A DNA stretch of 64,000 nucleotides from Vibrio metschnikovii CIP 69.14 (lineage in GTDB: Bacteria > Pseudomonadota > Gammaproteobacteria > Enterobacterales > Vibrionaceae), in the NCBI RefSeq assembly GCF_000176155.1, contig NZ_ACZO01000003.1, positions 49,991 to 113,990 on the forward strand, read 5' to 3'. Shown here in pieces: positions 27,780 through 36,865 of the stretch. How positions within the stretch are numbered: position 1 is the first letter of the stretch; each line of letters begins with the position of its first letter. Below the pieces are notes generated by a model, which was not told the DNA's origin, ran no database searches, and saw nothing but the letters and a program-made list of their open reading frames with translations. The translations under genes were made by a program, and so were the position numbers.

Positions 27780-27834
27780 TTGCTAATTTAGCACCTCATG
27801 GATTAGTTCAGGTATTGGAAACCTCTAATCAAGT
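27780..27834 (+). repeat. 55-bp repeat, copy A
   Basis: The segment from TTGCTAATTTAGCA to CTCTAATCAAGTA matches 49777-49832 with two differences. It has internal symmetry (GATTAG...CTAATC and TGCTAATTTAGCA). It lies just upstream of a small gene in this copy and upstream of a toxin-antitoxin operon in the other. Confidence 0.7.
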
Positions 27835-27914
27835 AGCGAGAACGAGCAAAAGAAGCTCGAATAGACCGAATGAAGAAAGTTCGTCAATGGACATTTCGAG
27901 ACTAGAGATAGGTT

Positions 27915-28226
27915 ATGAGATATTTATTAACAACTGGGCATCGCGTTCCCAGATTCTACAAAGCAGATGGTTCGATTGTAGAGATCGAATTGAACTACGT
28001 TGACACTAAATTAATTTCATCTATCGATGAGAGTGGCAAGCTAACTCACAAGCAAGTCGGCGGAACACCACCTTGCACTGGCAACGTTTGGCTGGTGGAC
28101 TCTGTAGATGAGTCGCTACACCGCTTAGCTGCGCATGATGTTTACCCGTTCATTAATAAAGTGGCAGCGAGGGAGAATGCTAAACGTTTGGGTTTGCAGA
28201 CGTTTAAATACATTGCTGTACCCTAG
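27915..28226 (+). CDS. Small conserved-looking protein of unknown function
   Basis: A 103-residue soluble protein beginning MRYLLTTGHRVPRFYKADGS. It has alternating polar and hydrophobic strands (IVEIELNYVDTKLIS), a GGTPPCTGNVWLVDSVDESLHRL stretch and a helical end. I do not recognise the family. A good rho-independent terminator follows 8 bp after the stop, which supports a real gene. It sits between a 55-bp repeat and the Abi-like gene. Confidence 0.6.
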   Translation: MRYLLTTGHRVPRFYKADGSIVEIELNYVDTKLISSIDESGKLTHKQVGGTPPCTGNVWLVDSVDESLHRLAAHDVYPFINKVAARENAKRLGLQTFKYIAVP

Positions 28227-28233
28227 AAACGAA

Positions 28234-28257
28234 AAAACCTGCACGATGGCAGGTTTT
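28234..28257 (+). terminator. Rho-independent terminator
   Basis: Stem AAAACCTGC / GCAGGTTTT (9 bp) with loop ACGATG, continuing into TCTCTTTAT. It directly follows the small gene ending at 28226. Confidence 0.8.
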
Positions 28258-28373
28258 CTCTTTATCATATGTCTTTGGTGGGCTGCCGAAACAGGGATAT
28301 CCAAAGCTCTCAAGACATATACTAGGCCATTTTGCCCAGCAGGTCAATAACCAACGATATTCAAGGAACTTCA

Positions 28374-29024
28374 ATGCCTCACAATGCTATTGAACAAACT
28401 CTGTCGGTGAGTCGGTTTTCTACATACCGAAATGCCATTATTGCAGCTCAAGGGGCTGACTGTCCAATTAGCGCACTTCAACTCTATGAGTGGAATGCTC
28501 AGTTGGCCTCAAGATTTTTCTTTCCTTTACATATCTACGAAGTTGCACTACGTAATGCGATCTCCGAAGCCCTATCAAAGCGATATGGACAAGACTGGCC
28601 TACAAATGCTGTATTCGTAAATTCACTCAATAGCCAAGACAAACATACATTGAATCAAGCGCTTTCAGGTGGGTATAACGGTGTAGGTAAACTATTGCCT
28701 GAACTTAAATTTGTATTCTTTGAGAACATATTAACCAAACGCCACGATGGGCGCATTTGGAAGCCATATATAAATGATGTATTTCCTAATGCACCCAAAA
28801 CCATTACAGCACCAGAGCTAAGGAAACAACTTAAAGATGCGTGCTATGTCATCAGGAAATTTAGGAATCGTTGTGGTCATCATGAGCCTGTGTTCAACAA
28901 CCAGAACCTTGCCAACATCATGCCTTACATGGCAAAAACTATGAAATGGCGATGCTCCGACACATACCACTGGTTCAATCAACAAGAAACCGTTTCAGAC
29001 CTGCTTGCTTACCCCATTATTTGA
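28374..29024 (+). CDS. Abi-like (Abi_2 family) HEPN-type protein
   Basis: The start at 28374 is preferred (AAGGAA 8 nt upstream) over 28332. The 216-residue product looks like Abi-like proteins of the AbiD/AbiF type: FPLHIYEVALRNAISEAL near residues 45-65, FFENILTKRHDGRIWKPY in the middle, and CYVIRKFRNRCGHHEPVF near 165-182. The last contains the R..N/H-R...H pattern of HEPN ribonucleases. Such proteins cause abortive infection or act as tRNA/RNA-cleaving toxins. No partner is adjacent. Confidence 0.75.
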   Translation: MPHNAIEQTLSVSRFSTYRNAIIAAQGADCPISALQLYEWNAQLASRFFFPLHIYEVALRNAISEALSKRYGQDWPTNAVFVNSLNSQDKHTLNQALSGGYNGVGKLLPELKFVFFENILTKRHDGRIWKPYINDVFPNAPKTITAPELRKQLKDACYVIRKFRNRCGHHEPVFNNQNLANIMPYMAKTMKWRCSDTYHWFNQQETVSDLLAYPII

Positions 29025-29247
29025 GATTGTAATGACTATAAAACCAAGCAAAACCCGAACCTCTTTTTTAAGGCGGCCCAACGACTAAGCCTCCCAAAGC
29101 GCCGCCAGGTGGCACTGGACAAGATATGATTAAGAACAACGCGGCGCAGACACCGCTTGAGATAGAAAGAAGACAAAAAAGACTCAATAACCAAGCTTAA
29201 TCTTGGTTACCCAATTGTTTATCACACCATTTTTCAATATTGGGTGC

Positions 29248-29483
29248 ATAGAGAGCCAATAAGCCAATGCTCATCGCAATACCACAAATAATGTAACAAT
29301 ATCGCCCCGTGGGATCATGGGGCGGATACCTTTAAATGTGTAGGGTATTAGATCTAAACGATTTCGGGCATAAGTTTGCCAGCAATTCCTGCATGATGTC
29401 ACCGATTATGAATAACTAGATTTGAATTCGATAGATTACAAGCATATACTTCCGATACATGCTACAAGAAACGCGGCTCCGGC
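29248..29483. repeat. 236-bp duplicated segment, copy A
   Basis: The sequence from ATAGAGAGCC to CGCGGCTCCGGC recurs at 36866-37102 with a few per cent differences. Copy A continues leftward; copy B begins exactly at an IS903 terminus. Copy A ends exactly where the IS66 left terminus begins (29484), while copy B reads on without it, so copy B shows the empty IS66 target site. On the minus strand copy A holds a short hydrophobic frame (IICGIAMSIGLLALYAPNIEKW) without an obvious start. Confidence 0.8.
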
Positions 29484-29563
29484 GTAAGCGCATCATAAAC
29501 ACCGCATTCTAATCAACCTCAGCACGCTATACGATCAAATCTCCAACCTCAAGGAGATCTGAA

Positions 29564-29884
29564 ATGGCAAAACGACGTACCGACCAAGAATGGCAAACCC
29601 TGTTTGAAAAATACCAATCCAGTCAACTATCCCAGCGTGTTTTCTGCGAGCGCCATAGTCTGAGTCTTTCGACCTTTTATGCAAAACGTCAACAATTGCA
29701 GTGCTTTGGGCAATCTCAAACTGGTGGCTTTATCAAAGCTGAAGTCGTTGAAAAAACGACTCGCTACCAAGTAACTCAAACACCCGTCGCCAACATGACA
29801 TTATTTATTAATGACGCTGAACTCAGCATTCCACAGGGTACACCTGCCTCGTATCTGGCAGAGTTAATCGGAGCACTATCATGA
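29564..29884 (+). CDS. tnpA: IS66 accessory protein TnpA
   Basis: A 106-residue protein homologous to the one at 26604-26924 (SQLSQRVFCERHSLSLSTFYAKRQQL; SIPQGTPASYLAELI). The leader AAGGAGATCTGAAATG gives a strong ribosome binding site. It appears intact. Confidence 0.88.
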   Translation: MAKRRTDQEWQTLFEKYQSSQLSQRVFCERHSLSLSTFYAKRQQLQCFGQSQTGGFIKAEVVEKTTRYQVTQTPVANMTLFINDAELSIPQGTPASYLAELIGALS

Positions 29885-29891
29885 AAAACGA

Positions 29892-30236
29892 ATGTTGAGC
29901 GCCCCGAATGTTTACCTGTATCGAGAGTTCGTGGATTTTAGAAAGTCCATCAATGGCCTAGCGGCGATTATCGAGTCTGAAACCGATTTGCCGCTCGGCA
30001 CAGGCGCACTGTTCCTATTTACCAATAAACAACGCGATAAAATCAAAGTGTTGTACTGGGATAAAACGGGCTTTGCCCTGTGGTACAAACGGCTCGAAAA
30101 AGCCAAATTCAAATGGCCCACTCAAGAGAAAAAACAGATGTACACCCTGACTCAATTTGACTTAGATAGACTGTTATCTGGCTTCACAATAATCGGCCAT
30201 AAACAGATAAAAATAGACAATTTTACAATGAGTTAA
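29892..30236 (+). CDS. tnpB: IS66 ORF2 protein TnpB (start region frameshifted)
   Basis: Compared with the copy at 26254, the normal ATG at 29881 is followed by two extra A residues and hits TGA after five codons. Translation would have to begin at the internal ATG 29892 (MLSAPNVYLYREF), losing only the first three residues. The rest, including FTNKQRDKIKVLYWDKTGF, is intact. Confidence 0.8.
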   Translation: MLSAPNVYLYREFVDFRKSINGLAAIIESETDLPLGTGALFLFTNKQRDKIKVLYWDKTGFALWYKRLEKAKFKWPTQEKKQMYTLTQFDLDRLLSGFTIIGHKQIKIDNFTMS

Positions 30237-30295
30237 CCTCGATAAAAGTCAGTTATACCAAGCCTTATCGTGGTGTTTTTAGTATAATCAATGCC

Positions 30296-31309
30296 ATGAA
30301 AAAGACGCCCGATATTAACCCAGAAAGCCAAGACATCGCCGAGCTTCAAGCTATGGTGAAAGCGTTGATGTCGGAGAAAAGTGAGCTGCAAAAGAAGGAA
30401 GCGCAATGGCAACAAGAGCGCCAATCCTTAATTGAGCAGTTTAAACTGGCCCTTGACCGTCAATTCGCCAAACGCTCGGAAGCGTTAAAACCGTATAACG
30501 AAGCACAGGGTGACCTCTTTAATGAGGTGGAATGTGAAGCGGCGAAATCGGAAGATGAGGTTATCACCACCACAACGACGGCAATCAAACGTCGTGGTAA
30601 ACGTCAACCGCTTCCTAAAGACTTGCCACGTGAAATACTCGTACTTGACCTAGATGAGCACGACAAGCAGTGCTCATGCTGCCAACACATTTTGCATAAA
30701 ATCGGCGAAGACCGCAGTGAAAAGCTCGAGTTCACGCCCGCCGTCCTAAAAGTATTGGAAGTCGTTCGTCCGAAATACGCCTGTCGTCAGTGTGAACAAC
30801 AGGCTGAAAAAAGCCACATTCACCAACAACCCGCACCGATAAGTATCATCCCCAAAAGCTTCGCTACCGAAAGTCTGCTTGCCAATATTATCTTAGGCAA
30901 ATATCAGTATGCGCTTCCGCTGTATCGTCAGGAAACATTGTTCACCCAATCAGGTATCGAGTTATCGAGAACGACCATGGCAAGGTGGGTAATCCAGGTG
31001 AGTGAAAAGTTCAAACCGCTTTATCAGGCACTGAAGGCTCACTTACTCGAACAAGTGGTGGTTCAGGCCGATGAAACGCCGCTCAATGTGCTCAAGGAAG
31101 ACAAGCAATGTTATATGTGGTTGTACTGCTCGGGAGCCGACTCCCCTGAAGCTAAACTCCCTGACATGAAAAATATCGTCTTGTTCGACTATCAAAACAG
31201 TCGTGCGAGAGTGTGCCCCGTGAACTTCTTGGGTGATTACTCAGGCTATCTGCAAAGTGATGGTTACGCTAACTCCTATCACTTAACGTGTTTGGAGCGA
31301 ACAGGGTAG
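30296..31309 (+). pseudogene. IS66 transposase TnpC, C-terminally truncated by IS4
   Basis: The 337-codon frame covers the leader coiled coil, the zinc-finger region (CSCCQHILHKIGED...CRQCEQQ) and the first part of the DDE domain (VVQADETPLNVL, first Asp; YSGYLQSDGYANSY, second Asp region). It ends at an IS4 insertion; a full TnpC is about 510-530 residues. The last 14 codons are IS4 sequence. Confidence 0.88.
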
Positions 31310-32711
31310 CGAGTTTTACTCATACGAACGGTCCTGGATTTGGGCCGTTTTTTTCGTTCTGGCAGAATGTAACGCTTTACTCGCTCTCGCATTGCCCTCA
31401 GCTTTTTAGGGATTGAGCCGGGTGAGGCTATCGCACACCACATCAGTTCATCTTGGATATCTCGAAGTGCCATCATAAAGCTTATCCGAAGAGGTGATAC
31501 CTTGGCTTCTTTCGCAATGCGGCTGATTTCTAAGCGAACCAGATTGTAAGCAATCAGTATTCCCCATACCTCTTGTTCTATCCCTTCTACAGACTGGCTT
31601 CGGAGAAGAAGTTCATCCTCTAGCATGTCGTGCTTTATCTCTCCATAACTGCTCTCAATTTCCCAACGTTCGAAGTAAACATCCAACAGGGATTGAAGGT
31701 CATATTGGCTATCTGTTAAAGAAGTGAGTACGCCTTTTATATGGGTAGGTTGCTCTGATTCAGGATATAAGGCCAATCTCGCTTGCCATTTCTCTGGGAG
31801 AGTTGGGTCTTGCTTGCGCGCATGTTGTGAAACATCCATTTCGACAATTAAATCTCGTCCCTCCTTGTCTAGTTTCCTAATGACCTCATACTGTGTATTC
31901 GATTTTATTGGGGTCATCCAGTGACTAGAGCCGTGTTGACGCTGCCAGTTAATCATTAGCTCGGCACTTAAATAACATCGGTCAAAAATTGTGAGGGAGT
32001 TAGGCACTGTTGATGAGATTAACTGTTTAGCGTAGCTCACTTCTCCGGTTGAACTAGGGCCAAAAGCGACATCATGGAGTAAGCGGCTGCGAAGAGAACA
32101 AAGCGCGCATAGCCGAACAATAGGGTATGCGGTGTGACGATTTTTACTGTGCTTTACGTACTGATAATGCTCTGCAAGCGCCTCGGTATCATGGGTTCTA
32201 AATTGAGTTCCATCAACTGAAAACAGTCTTAAACCAAACCATTTATCCTCACTATCTTCGGACTGGGTCCAGTGTTGAGCAGTCATAGTAAATAGCGCTT
32301 TTAGTGGCTCTGCCGTGAGACGTTTTCTGGCTTGAGGAATGGCACTTGGCGCAATGGATTCACCTAAAGAGCTGGACAGTTTTAAGTCTAACTTGTCCAA
32401 AACGTCAGTAATCGGTCTGTCGCGATATAAGCCAATACCCACTAGCAGCCACACGACCAACTCAGCAGGTAGCTTTCGTCTTCTCATGCTGGCTTTATTC
32501 GTTTCATCAAGTGCTTGATTTATCCATTCCAATGGAAGCTCTTTTTGAAAAAGCGCAAGTGAATCAGGAGAAGCGAAGTCATCAACATCAATAAGCCAGT
32601 GAGCCAGTGAGCCAACATAAAAAATACCCTCAAACATGAAATGCTTGAGGGTATTTTCAACCAATCACAGGATCGTTCAACTGATCATTTGCTTAACTGA
32701 TCGGTGTTAGC
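31268..32711 (-). mobile_element. IS4-family element
   Basis: Imperfect inverted repeats GCTAACTCCTATCACTTAA (from 31268) and GCTAACACCGATCAGTTAA (reverse strand from 32711) bound one transposase gene on the minus strand, 1444 bp in total. It is inserted in tnpC of IS66. No target duplication is visible because the right side is unrelated GC-richer DNA, implying a later deletion on that side. Confidence 0.85.
31279..32664 (-). CDS. IS4-family transposase
   Basis: A full-length 461-residue DDE transposase. It has an N-terminal DUF4372-like/IS4 helical domain (WINQALDETNKASMRRRKLP) and FGLRLFSVDGTQFRTHDT with the first Asp. SLTIFDRCYLSAELMINWQ carries the second Asp and the Y-(2)-R-(3)-E-(6)-K type signature appears as YFERWEIESSYGEIKHDML. 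The frame is intact. Confidence 0.9.
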   Translation of the reverse strand: MVENTLKHFMFEGIFYVGSLAHWLIDVDDFASPDSLALFQKELPLEWINQALDETNKASMRRRKLPAELVVWLLVGIGLYRDRPITDVLDKLDLKLSSSLGESIAPSAIPQARKRLTAEPLKALFTMTAQHWTQSEDSEDKWFGLRLFSVDGTQFRTHDTEALAEHYQYVKHSKNRHTAYPIVRLCALCSLRSRLLHDVAFGPSSTGEVSYAKQLISSTVPNSLTIFDRCYLSAELMINWQRQHGSSHWMTPIKSNTQYEVIRKLDKEGRDLIVEMDVSQHARKQDPTLPEKWQARLALYPESEQPTHIKGVLTSLTDSQYDLQSLLDVYFERWEIESSYGEIKHDMLEDELLLRSQSVEGIEQEVWGILIAYNLVRLEISRIAKEAKVSPLRISFMMALRDIQDELMWCAIASPGSIPKKLRAMRERVKRYILPERKKRPKSRTVRMSKTRYPVRSKHVK

Positions 32712-32750
32712 CCATCAGCGTGGCAGTTTTGCAAACACGACCACGCTGCT

Positions 32751-32781
32751 CCCCCGAATGTCACACATCCCCATTCGGGGG
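32751..32781. promoter_or_regulatory. GC-rich hairpin in CNNM gene leader
   Basis: CCCCCGAATG (32751-32760) pairs perfectly with CATTCGGGGG (32772-32781). It lies 31 bp before the CNNM start, after an IS4 boundary. It may be a terminator of a deleted upstream gene or part of a leader RNA; no poly-T follows. Confidence 0.45.
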
Positions 32782-32812
32782 TCATGATAGGTATAACCAT
32801 TAAGGAACCCGC

Positions 32813-33895
32813 ATGCTTTTGCTTACGATATACGTCACTGTGGCGATTAGCGTATCGTTTATTTGTTCTGTGCTTGAAGCCGTTTTACTCAGCCTAACGC
32901 CCAGCTATCTGGCGCAGTTGCGCCAACAAGCGCATCCGTCCGCTGAAAAACTGGCTCGACTCAAAGGCGACATTGACCGCCCACTGGCGTCGATCCTCAC
33001 CTTAAATACCATTGCCCACACCATTGGAGCGGCGAGCGCAGGCGCACAAGCCGCCGTCGTCTTTGGCAGCCAATGGCTCGGCGTGTTCTCAGCCGTGTTG
33101 ACGCTGGGCATTCTGGTGCTATCTGAAATTGTGCCCAAAACCATTGGCGCGGCATACTGGCGCCAACTGGCACCAGCCAGTGCAGTGATCCTCGATTGGA
33201 TGGTATGGTGTCTGACGCCGTTTGTCTGGTTCTCGCAGCAAATCACCAAACGCTTGGCGCGCAACATTGAAGTGCCACGCATACGCGATGAACTGTCGGC
33301 CATGGCGCTGCTCGCCAACGAAAGCGGAGAACTGGCAGAAGGAGAATCGAAGATTCTCAACAACCTGCTGAGCATCAGCGATGTGCCGGTCACGCAAGTG
33401 ATGACGCCGCGTACCGTGCTGTTTCGCGTCAATGCCGCGTTAACCATCAACGAATTTCTCTCCCAGCACAGCGACACACCGTTCTCGCGCCCGCTGGTGT
33501 ACAGCGAAGACATCGACGACATCATCGGCTTTGTCCATCGCCTTGAACTGTTTAAGTTGCAACAAAGCGGCTTTGGTGACAAACAACTGGGCATGGTGAT
33601 GCGCCCGATTCACGTGTTGCTCAACACCCAAACGCTCCCCAAAGCGTTTGCTCAGATGATGAAAAACCGCCTGCAGCTGTCCTTAGTGGTGGATGAATAC
33701 GGCACCGTGCAAGGATTGTTGACGCTAGAAGATGTGTTTGAACATCTGCTTGGCGAAGAGATCATCGACGAAGCGGACCGCACCACCGACATGCAAAAAC
33801 TCGCGACCGAACGCTGGGAAAGCTGGAAACGCGAGCACGGCGTGATTGAAAGCCGCGACGAAGAAGAGGACGCGCCGCTCGATAGCCGCAAATAA
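32813..33895 (+). CDS. CNNM-domain / CBS-pair membrane protein
   Basis: A 360-residue membrane protein. The DUF21/CNNM transmembrane domain occupies about residues 1-145 (FICSVLEAVLLSLTPSYL; LTLGILVLSEIVPKTIGA) and a CBS pair about 190-305 (VPVTQVMTPRTVLFRV; LVVDEYGTVQGLLTLEDVFEHLLGEEIIDE). The C-terminal CorC/HlyC domain of longer homologues is absent and replaced by a charged tail. The family is linked to Mg2+/Co2+ transport or its control. Codon use is GC-richer than most of the window. Confidence 0.9.
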   Translation: MLLLTIYVTVAISVSFICSVLEAVLLSLTPSYLAQLRQQAHPSAEKLARLKGDIDRPLASILTLNTIAHTIGAASAGAQAAVVFGSQWLGVFSAVLTLGILVLSEIVPKTIGAAYWRQLAPASAVILDWMVWCLTPFVWFSQQITKRLARNIEVPRIRDELSAMALLANESGELAEGESKILNNLLSISDVPVTQVMTPRTVLFRVNAALTINEFLSQHSDTPFSRPLVYSEDIDDIIGFVHRLELFKLQQSGFGDKQLGMVMRPIHVLLNTQTLPKAFAQMMKNRLQLSLVVDEYGTVQGLLTLEDVFEHLLGEEIIDEADRTTDMQKLATERWESWKREHGVIESRDEEEDAPLDSRK

Positions 33896-33911
33896 CCCAC
33901 TGCCAAAAAAA

Positions 33912-33934
33912 ACGCCCCGAAAAATAAGGGGCGT
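33912..33934. terminator. Bidirectional terminator between convergent genes
   Basis: ACGCCCC / GGGGCGT stem with an A-rich loop, preceded by a run of eight A and followed by TTGTTGTATT. This fits termination of both the CNNM gene (plus) and the YbdG-type channel gene (minus). Confidence 0.85.
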
Positions 33935-33942
33935 TGTTGTAT

Positions 33943-35187
33943 TTACGACGTGACGTGCAAATGACGGAAATCGTGCCCAGTTGGCGCTTGCGCCGCCCGT
34001 AACCCAAAGTCCGGCAACACCGCATACAGATGATCAAAAATGTCCGACTGAATGCGCTCATAATCCACCCACGCGGTGGTGTTGGTAAAACAGTACAACT
34101 CCAGTGAAATGCCTTCATGCGTCGGCGCTAACTGTCGCACCATCAACGTCATGCCTTGATGAATATCAGGATGTGCACGCAGGTAGCGTTCCAGATAAGC
34201 GCGGAAGCTGCCCAAATTGGTCAGGCGACGCCCATTGATTAAGCATTCCTCGTCAAACTGCTGACTGTGGTTGTGCTGCGTGATCTCTTCCAACTTGGTT
34301 TTGATGTACGGCTCCAACAGTTTCGCGCGCGTCAAATACTCAATATCCTGTTGCGATAAAAAGTGCACACTGGTGGCGTCAATCAACACACTGCGTTTGA
34401 TGCGGCGGCCGCCAGAGTCTTGCATGCCTTTCCAGTTCTTAAACGAATCGGAAATCAGCGCGTAAGTTGGAATCGTGGTGATGGTTCTGTCCCAGTTTTG
34501 TACTTTCACGGTGGTCAAACTGATGTCAATCACATCACCATCGGCGCCATATTTAGGCATTTCCAACCAATCGCCCACACTGAGCATTTTGTTGGCTGAC
34601 AACTGAATCCCAGCCACCAACCCAAGGATGGGATCTTTAAACACCAACATGATGACCGCGGTCAGTGCGCCAAGTCCGCTGAGCAGAATCACCGGCGATT
34701 TGCCCACTAAAATCGACGTGGTCAGCAGCGCCGCGATGACAAAGAAGACGATTTTCAGGCTCTGTACAATGCCGCGAATCGGCATGTTGCGGCCCAATGG
34801 CGTACGCGAGAGCAGTGTGTCCGCCACATCCAGCAGCGAATACAAGGCGAGCAACGCAAACAGCACAATCCACAGTGCCACCAGCGTCAGAATCCCATCG
34901 CGAATCACGCTCTCCGGCGCCAGCCATAGGTTGGTTTGCACACCAATCAAGAGGCCCTGAATCACCAGTGCGATGCGGCTAAACAATTTGCCCGCAAACA
35001 GCGCGTGACGCCAAACCGCATCGGATTTTTCTGCGCGGCGTTTCAGCCACGCGACCACGCCTCGATGGAGCACAATGTGCACCACCACCGCGATCAGCAC
35101 GATCAAACCTAACGCTTCTGACAACTTAATAAACTGAGACATTTCGATGCCAAACTGGCCCAGCCAAGTCTCCAAAGACTGCAACAT
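33943..35187 (-). CDS. MscS-family mechanosensitive channel, YbdG type
   Basis: A 414-residue protein with five hydrophobic N-terminal segments and a pore-lining helix region (LLSGLGALTAVIMLVFKDPILGLVAGIQL). The MscS beta domain follows (VGDWLEMPKYGADGDVIDISLTTVKVQNWDRTITTIPTYALI). The insert region FKNWKGMQDSGGRRIKRS and overall length match YbdG/MscM proteins, which gate under hypo-osmotic stress. It is complete, unlike the MscS at 17430. It belongs to the GC-richer block. Confidence 0.9.
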   Translation of the reverse strand: MLQSLETWLGQFGIEMSQFIKLSEALGLIVLIAVVVHIVLHRGVVAWLKRRAEKSDAVWRHALFAGKLFSRIALVIQGLLIGVQTNLWLAPESVIRDGILTLVALWIVLFALLALYSLLDVADTLLSRTPLGRNMPIRGIVQSLKIVFFVIAALLTTSILVGKSPVILLSGLGALTAVIMLVFKDPILGLVAGIQLSANKMLSVGDWLEMPKYGADGDVIDISLTTVKVQNWDRTITTIPTYALISDSFKNWKGMQDSGGRRIKRSVLIDATSVHFLSQQDIEYLTRAKLLEPYIKTKLEEITQHNHSQQFDEECLINGRRLTNLGSFRAYLERYLRAHPDIHQGMTLMVRQLAPTHEGISLELYCFTNTTAWVDYERIQSDIFDHLYAVLPDFGLRAAQAPTGHDFRHLHVTS

Positions 35188-35354
35188 CCTTTACTCCTAC
35201 ATTTTGGACTACGTGATACACATCCTAACGCATTATGGGGTATCGTGCTGTGGCAGCTAACAATTTATAACAATATTGGCCGCGGGCAGGCCGAGAGGGG
35301 AAAAACAGACAGGTCGTCGCAGGCAGGAGGCGTGCTCCCGCCCGCATCCATCAA

Positions 35355-35641
35355 TTACAGTGACACACCAATGTTGCTGATGCAGTCGTCACGTAGCTCT
35401 TGACGCAAATCTTTGATCAAGTCGATATCGCGCTCAATCGCTTCACGCAGTGGTCGGTAGATGGCCCATTGCACATCCCACTCTTCGCACACGGCTTCGT
35501 TCTCTTTCTGATTGTCGTTGGTGATGGTTTCACCGGTTTGTGCTTCTTCCAATTGCGCGACGGTTTGTACCGAAATCTGGCTGACTTTCTGCATCGATTC
35601 GTACAAATCATCGCGATCCAACAGGCCATGCAGCGCTGTCG
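35355..35641 (-). pseudogene. C-terminal fragment of unknown acidic protein, cut by IS903
   Basis: The minus-strand frame reads into the IS903 copy at 35642 without a start of its own (LHGLLDRDDLYESMQKVSQIS...). An internal ATG at 35621 would give 88 residues. The remaining part is helical and acidic (WDVQWAIYRPLREAIERDIDLIKDLRQEL..). I do not recognise the family. The N-terminal part was removed by the insertion. Confidence 0.5.
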
Positions 35642-36694
35642 GGCTTTGTTGCTTAAATCGATGGAACTAAATCTAGAAGCTACGATCTGATCGGCTACAC
35701 CCATCAATCGTCGTAGCCTCATGCCTAAACCTCGTTACAAAACAACTAACTGGAAACAGTACAACAAAGCCTTAATCAACCGTGGTTCTCTGACCTTTTG
35801 GATTGATGAGGAAACGATAGCTGAGTGGAAACAAAACAAACAAGGCAAGCGTGGTAGACCTCGTCGATTCAGCGACTTAGCCATTACTACAGCACTGATG
35901 GTAAAACGCGTTTTCTCTATGCCGTTGAGAGCGCTACAAGGTTTTCTAGACTCTGTATTTAAGCTGGCTAACATCCCGCTTGTTTGCCCGCACTACACCT
36001 GTATAAGCCGCCGAGCTAAGGAAGTTGAGGTTTCATTTAAAACCAAAACCAGAGGAGCAATACAACACCTGGCAATTGATGCCACTGGCCTCAAGGTTTA
36101 TGGCGAGGGTAAATGGAAGGTCAAGAAGCATGGTACTGATGGGAAGCGCAGAGTCTGGCGTAAACTGCATATTGCAGTAGATACAAGCACTCACGAAATA
36201 GTCGCAGCAGAGCTGAGTTTATCTAACGTAACCGATGCCGAAGTGCTCCCCAACTTACTCAAGCAAACGCGTCGTAAAATAATTGAAATATCAGGTGATG
36301 GTGCTTATGACACAAGGAATTGTCATGATGCGATAAGGATTAAGCAAGCGGTTGCGCTTATCCCACCACGAGAAGGGGCTGCATTCTGGGAACAAGGGCA
36401 CCCTCGTAATTTAGCAGTAGGTTGTCAAAAGCTCTACGGCTCCAACAGAAATGGAAAAAGCGGTATGGCTATCATAAGCGCTCACTATCAGAGACAGCAA
36501 TGTACCGAGTAAAACAGCTGCTAGGTGGGAAATTAAGCCTAAGAAATTACAATGCTCAGGTTGGCGAGACTTACGCTATGATCAAAGCGCTGAACAAGCT
36601 TACAGGACTTGGTATGCCTGAAACTCAGTATATTGCTTAATAACTGAACAACTTTGGACTGCCATGTCTTACAACCGAATTAAGCAACAAAGCC
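35642..36694 (+). mobile_element. IS903-type element copy 3 (diverged, frameshifted)
   Basis: The ends are GGCTTTGTTGCTTAAATC (35642) and GAATTAAGCAACAAAGCC (to 36694). It is clearly diverged from copy 1 across the coding region, so it is a related but different element. It abuts another IS903 fragment directly on its right. Confidence 0.87.
35721..36640 (+). pseudogene. IS903-group transposase with frameshift
   Basis: The first frame (35721-36512) matches the intact transposase until about residue 240 (LAVGCQKLYGSN). There a single-base deletion (TCCAACAGAAATGG against TCCAACAATAAGTGG) shifts the frame to a stop. The remaining C-terminus, with the catalytic Glu region RSLSETAMYRVKQL, is in the next frame to 36640. 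The protein is inactive unless frameshifted. Confidence 0.88.
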
Positions 36695-36865
36695 GGTGGG
36701 CGATTAAGTCTGAGAAACTACAATGCTCAGGTTGGTGAAACTTACGCGATGATTAAAGCGCTGAACAAACTTACAGGGCTTGGTATGCCAGAAACTCAGT
36801 GTATTGTATAAGAATCAACCAATTGCAGGCAGTTTGGTTCTCTGACCGAATTACGCAACAAAGCC
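36695..36865 (+). mobile_element. IS903-type right-end fragment (copy 4)
   Basis: These 171 bp are essentially identical to the last 171 bp of copy 1 (GGTGGGCGATTAAG to GCAACAAAGCC). The fragment begins immediately at the right terminus of copy 3, so copy 3 inserted into, or recombined with, an older copy-1-type element. Confidence 0.88.

Larger units (their letters stand above)
29484..31267 (+). mobile_element. IS66-family element copy 2, cut by IS4-type element
   Basis: The left terminus GTAAGCGCATCATAAAC is fixed exactly at 29484 by comparison with the empty site at 37102. tnpA, a tnpB with a damaged start and the first about 325 codons of tnpC follow. At 31268 an IS4-family terminus begins. 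The right half of the IS66 is not found beyond the IS4 element. Confidence 0.88.

Noticed and set aside
32905..35000. Several long frames opposite the CNNM and YbdG-type genes
   Set aside because: High GC creates long antisense frames; the sense frames carry recognisable domains.
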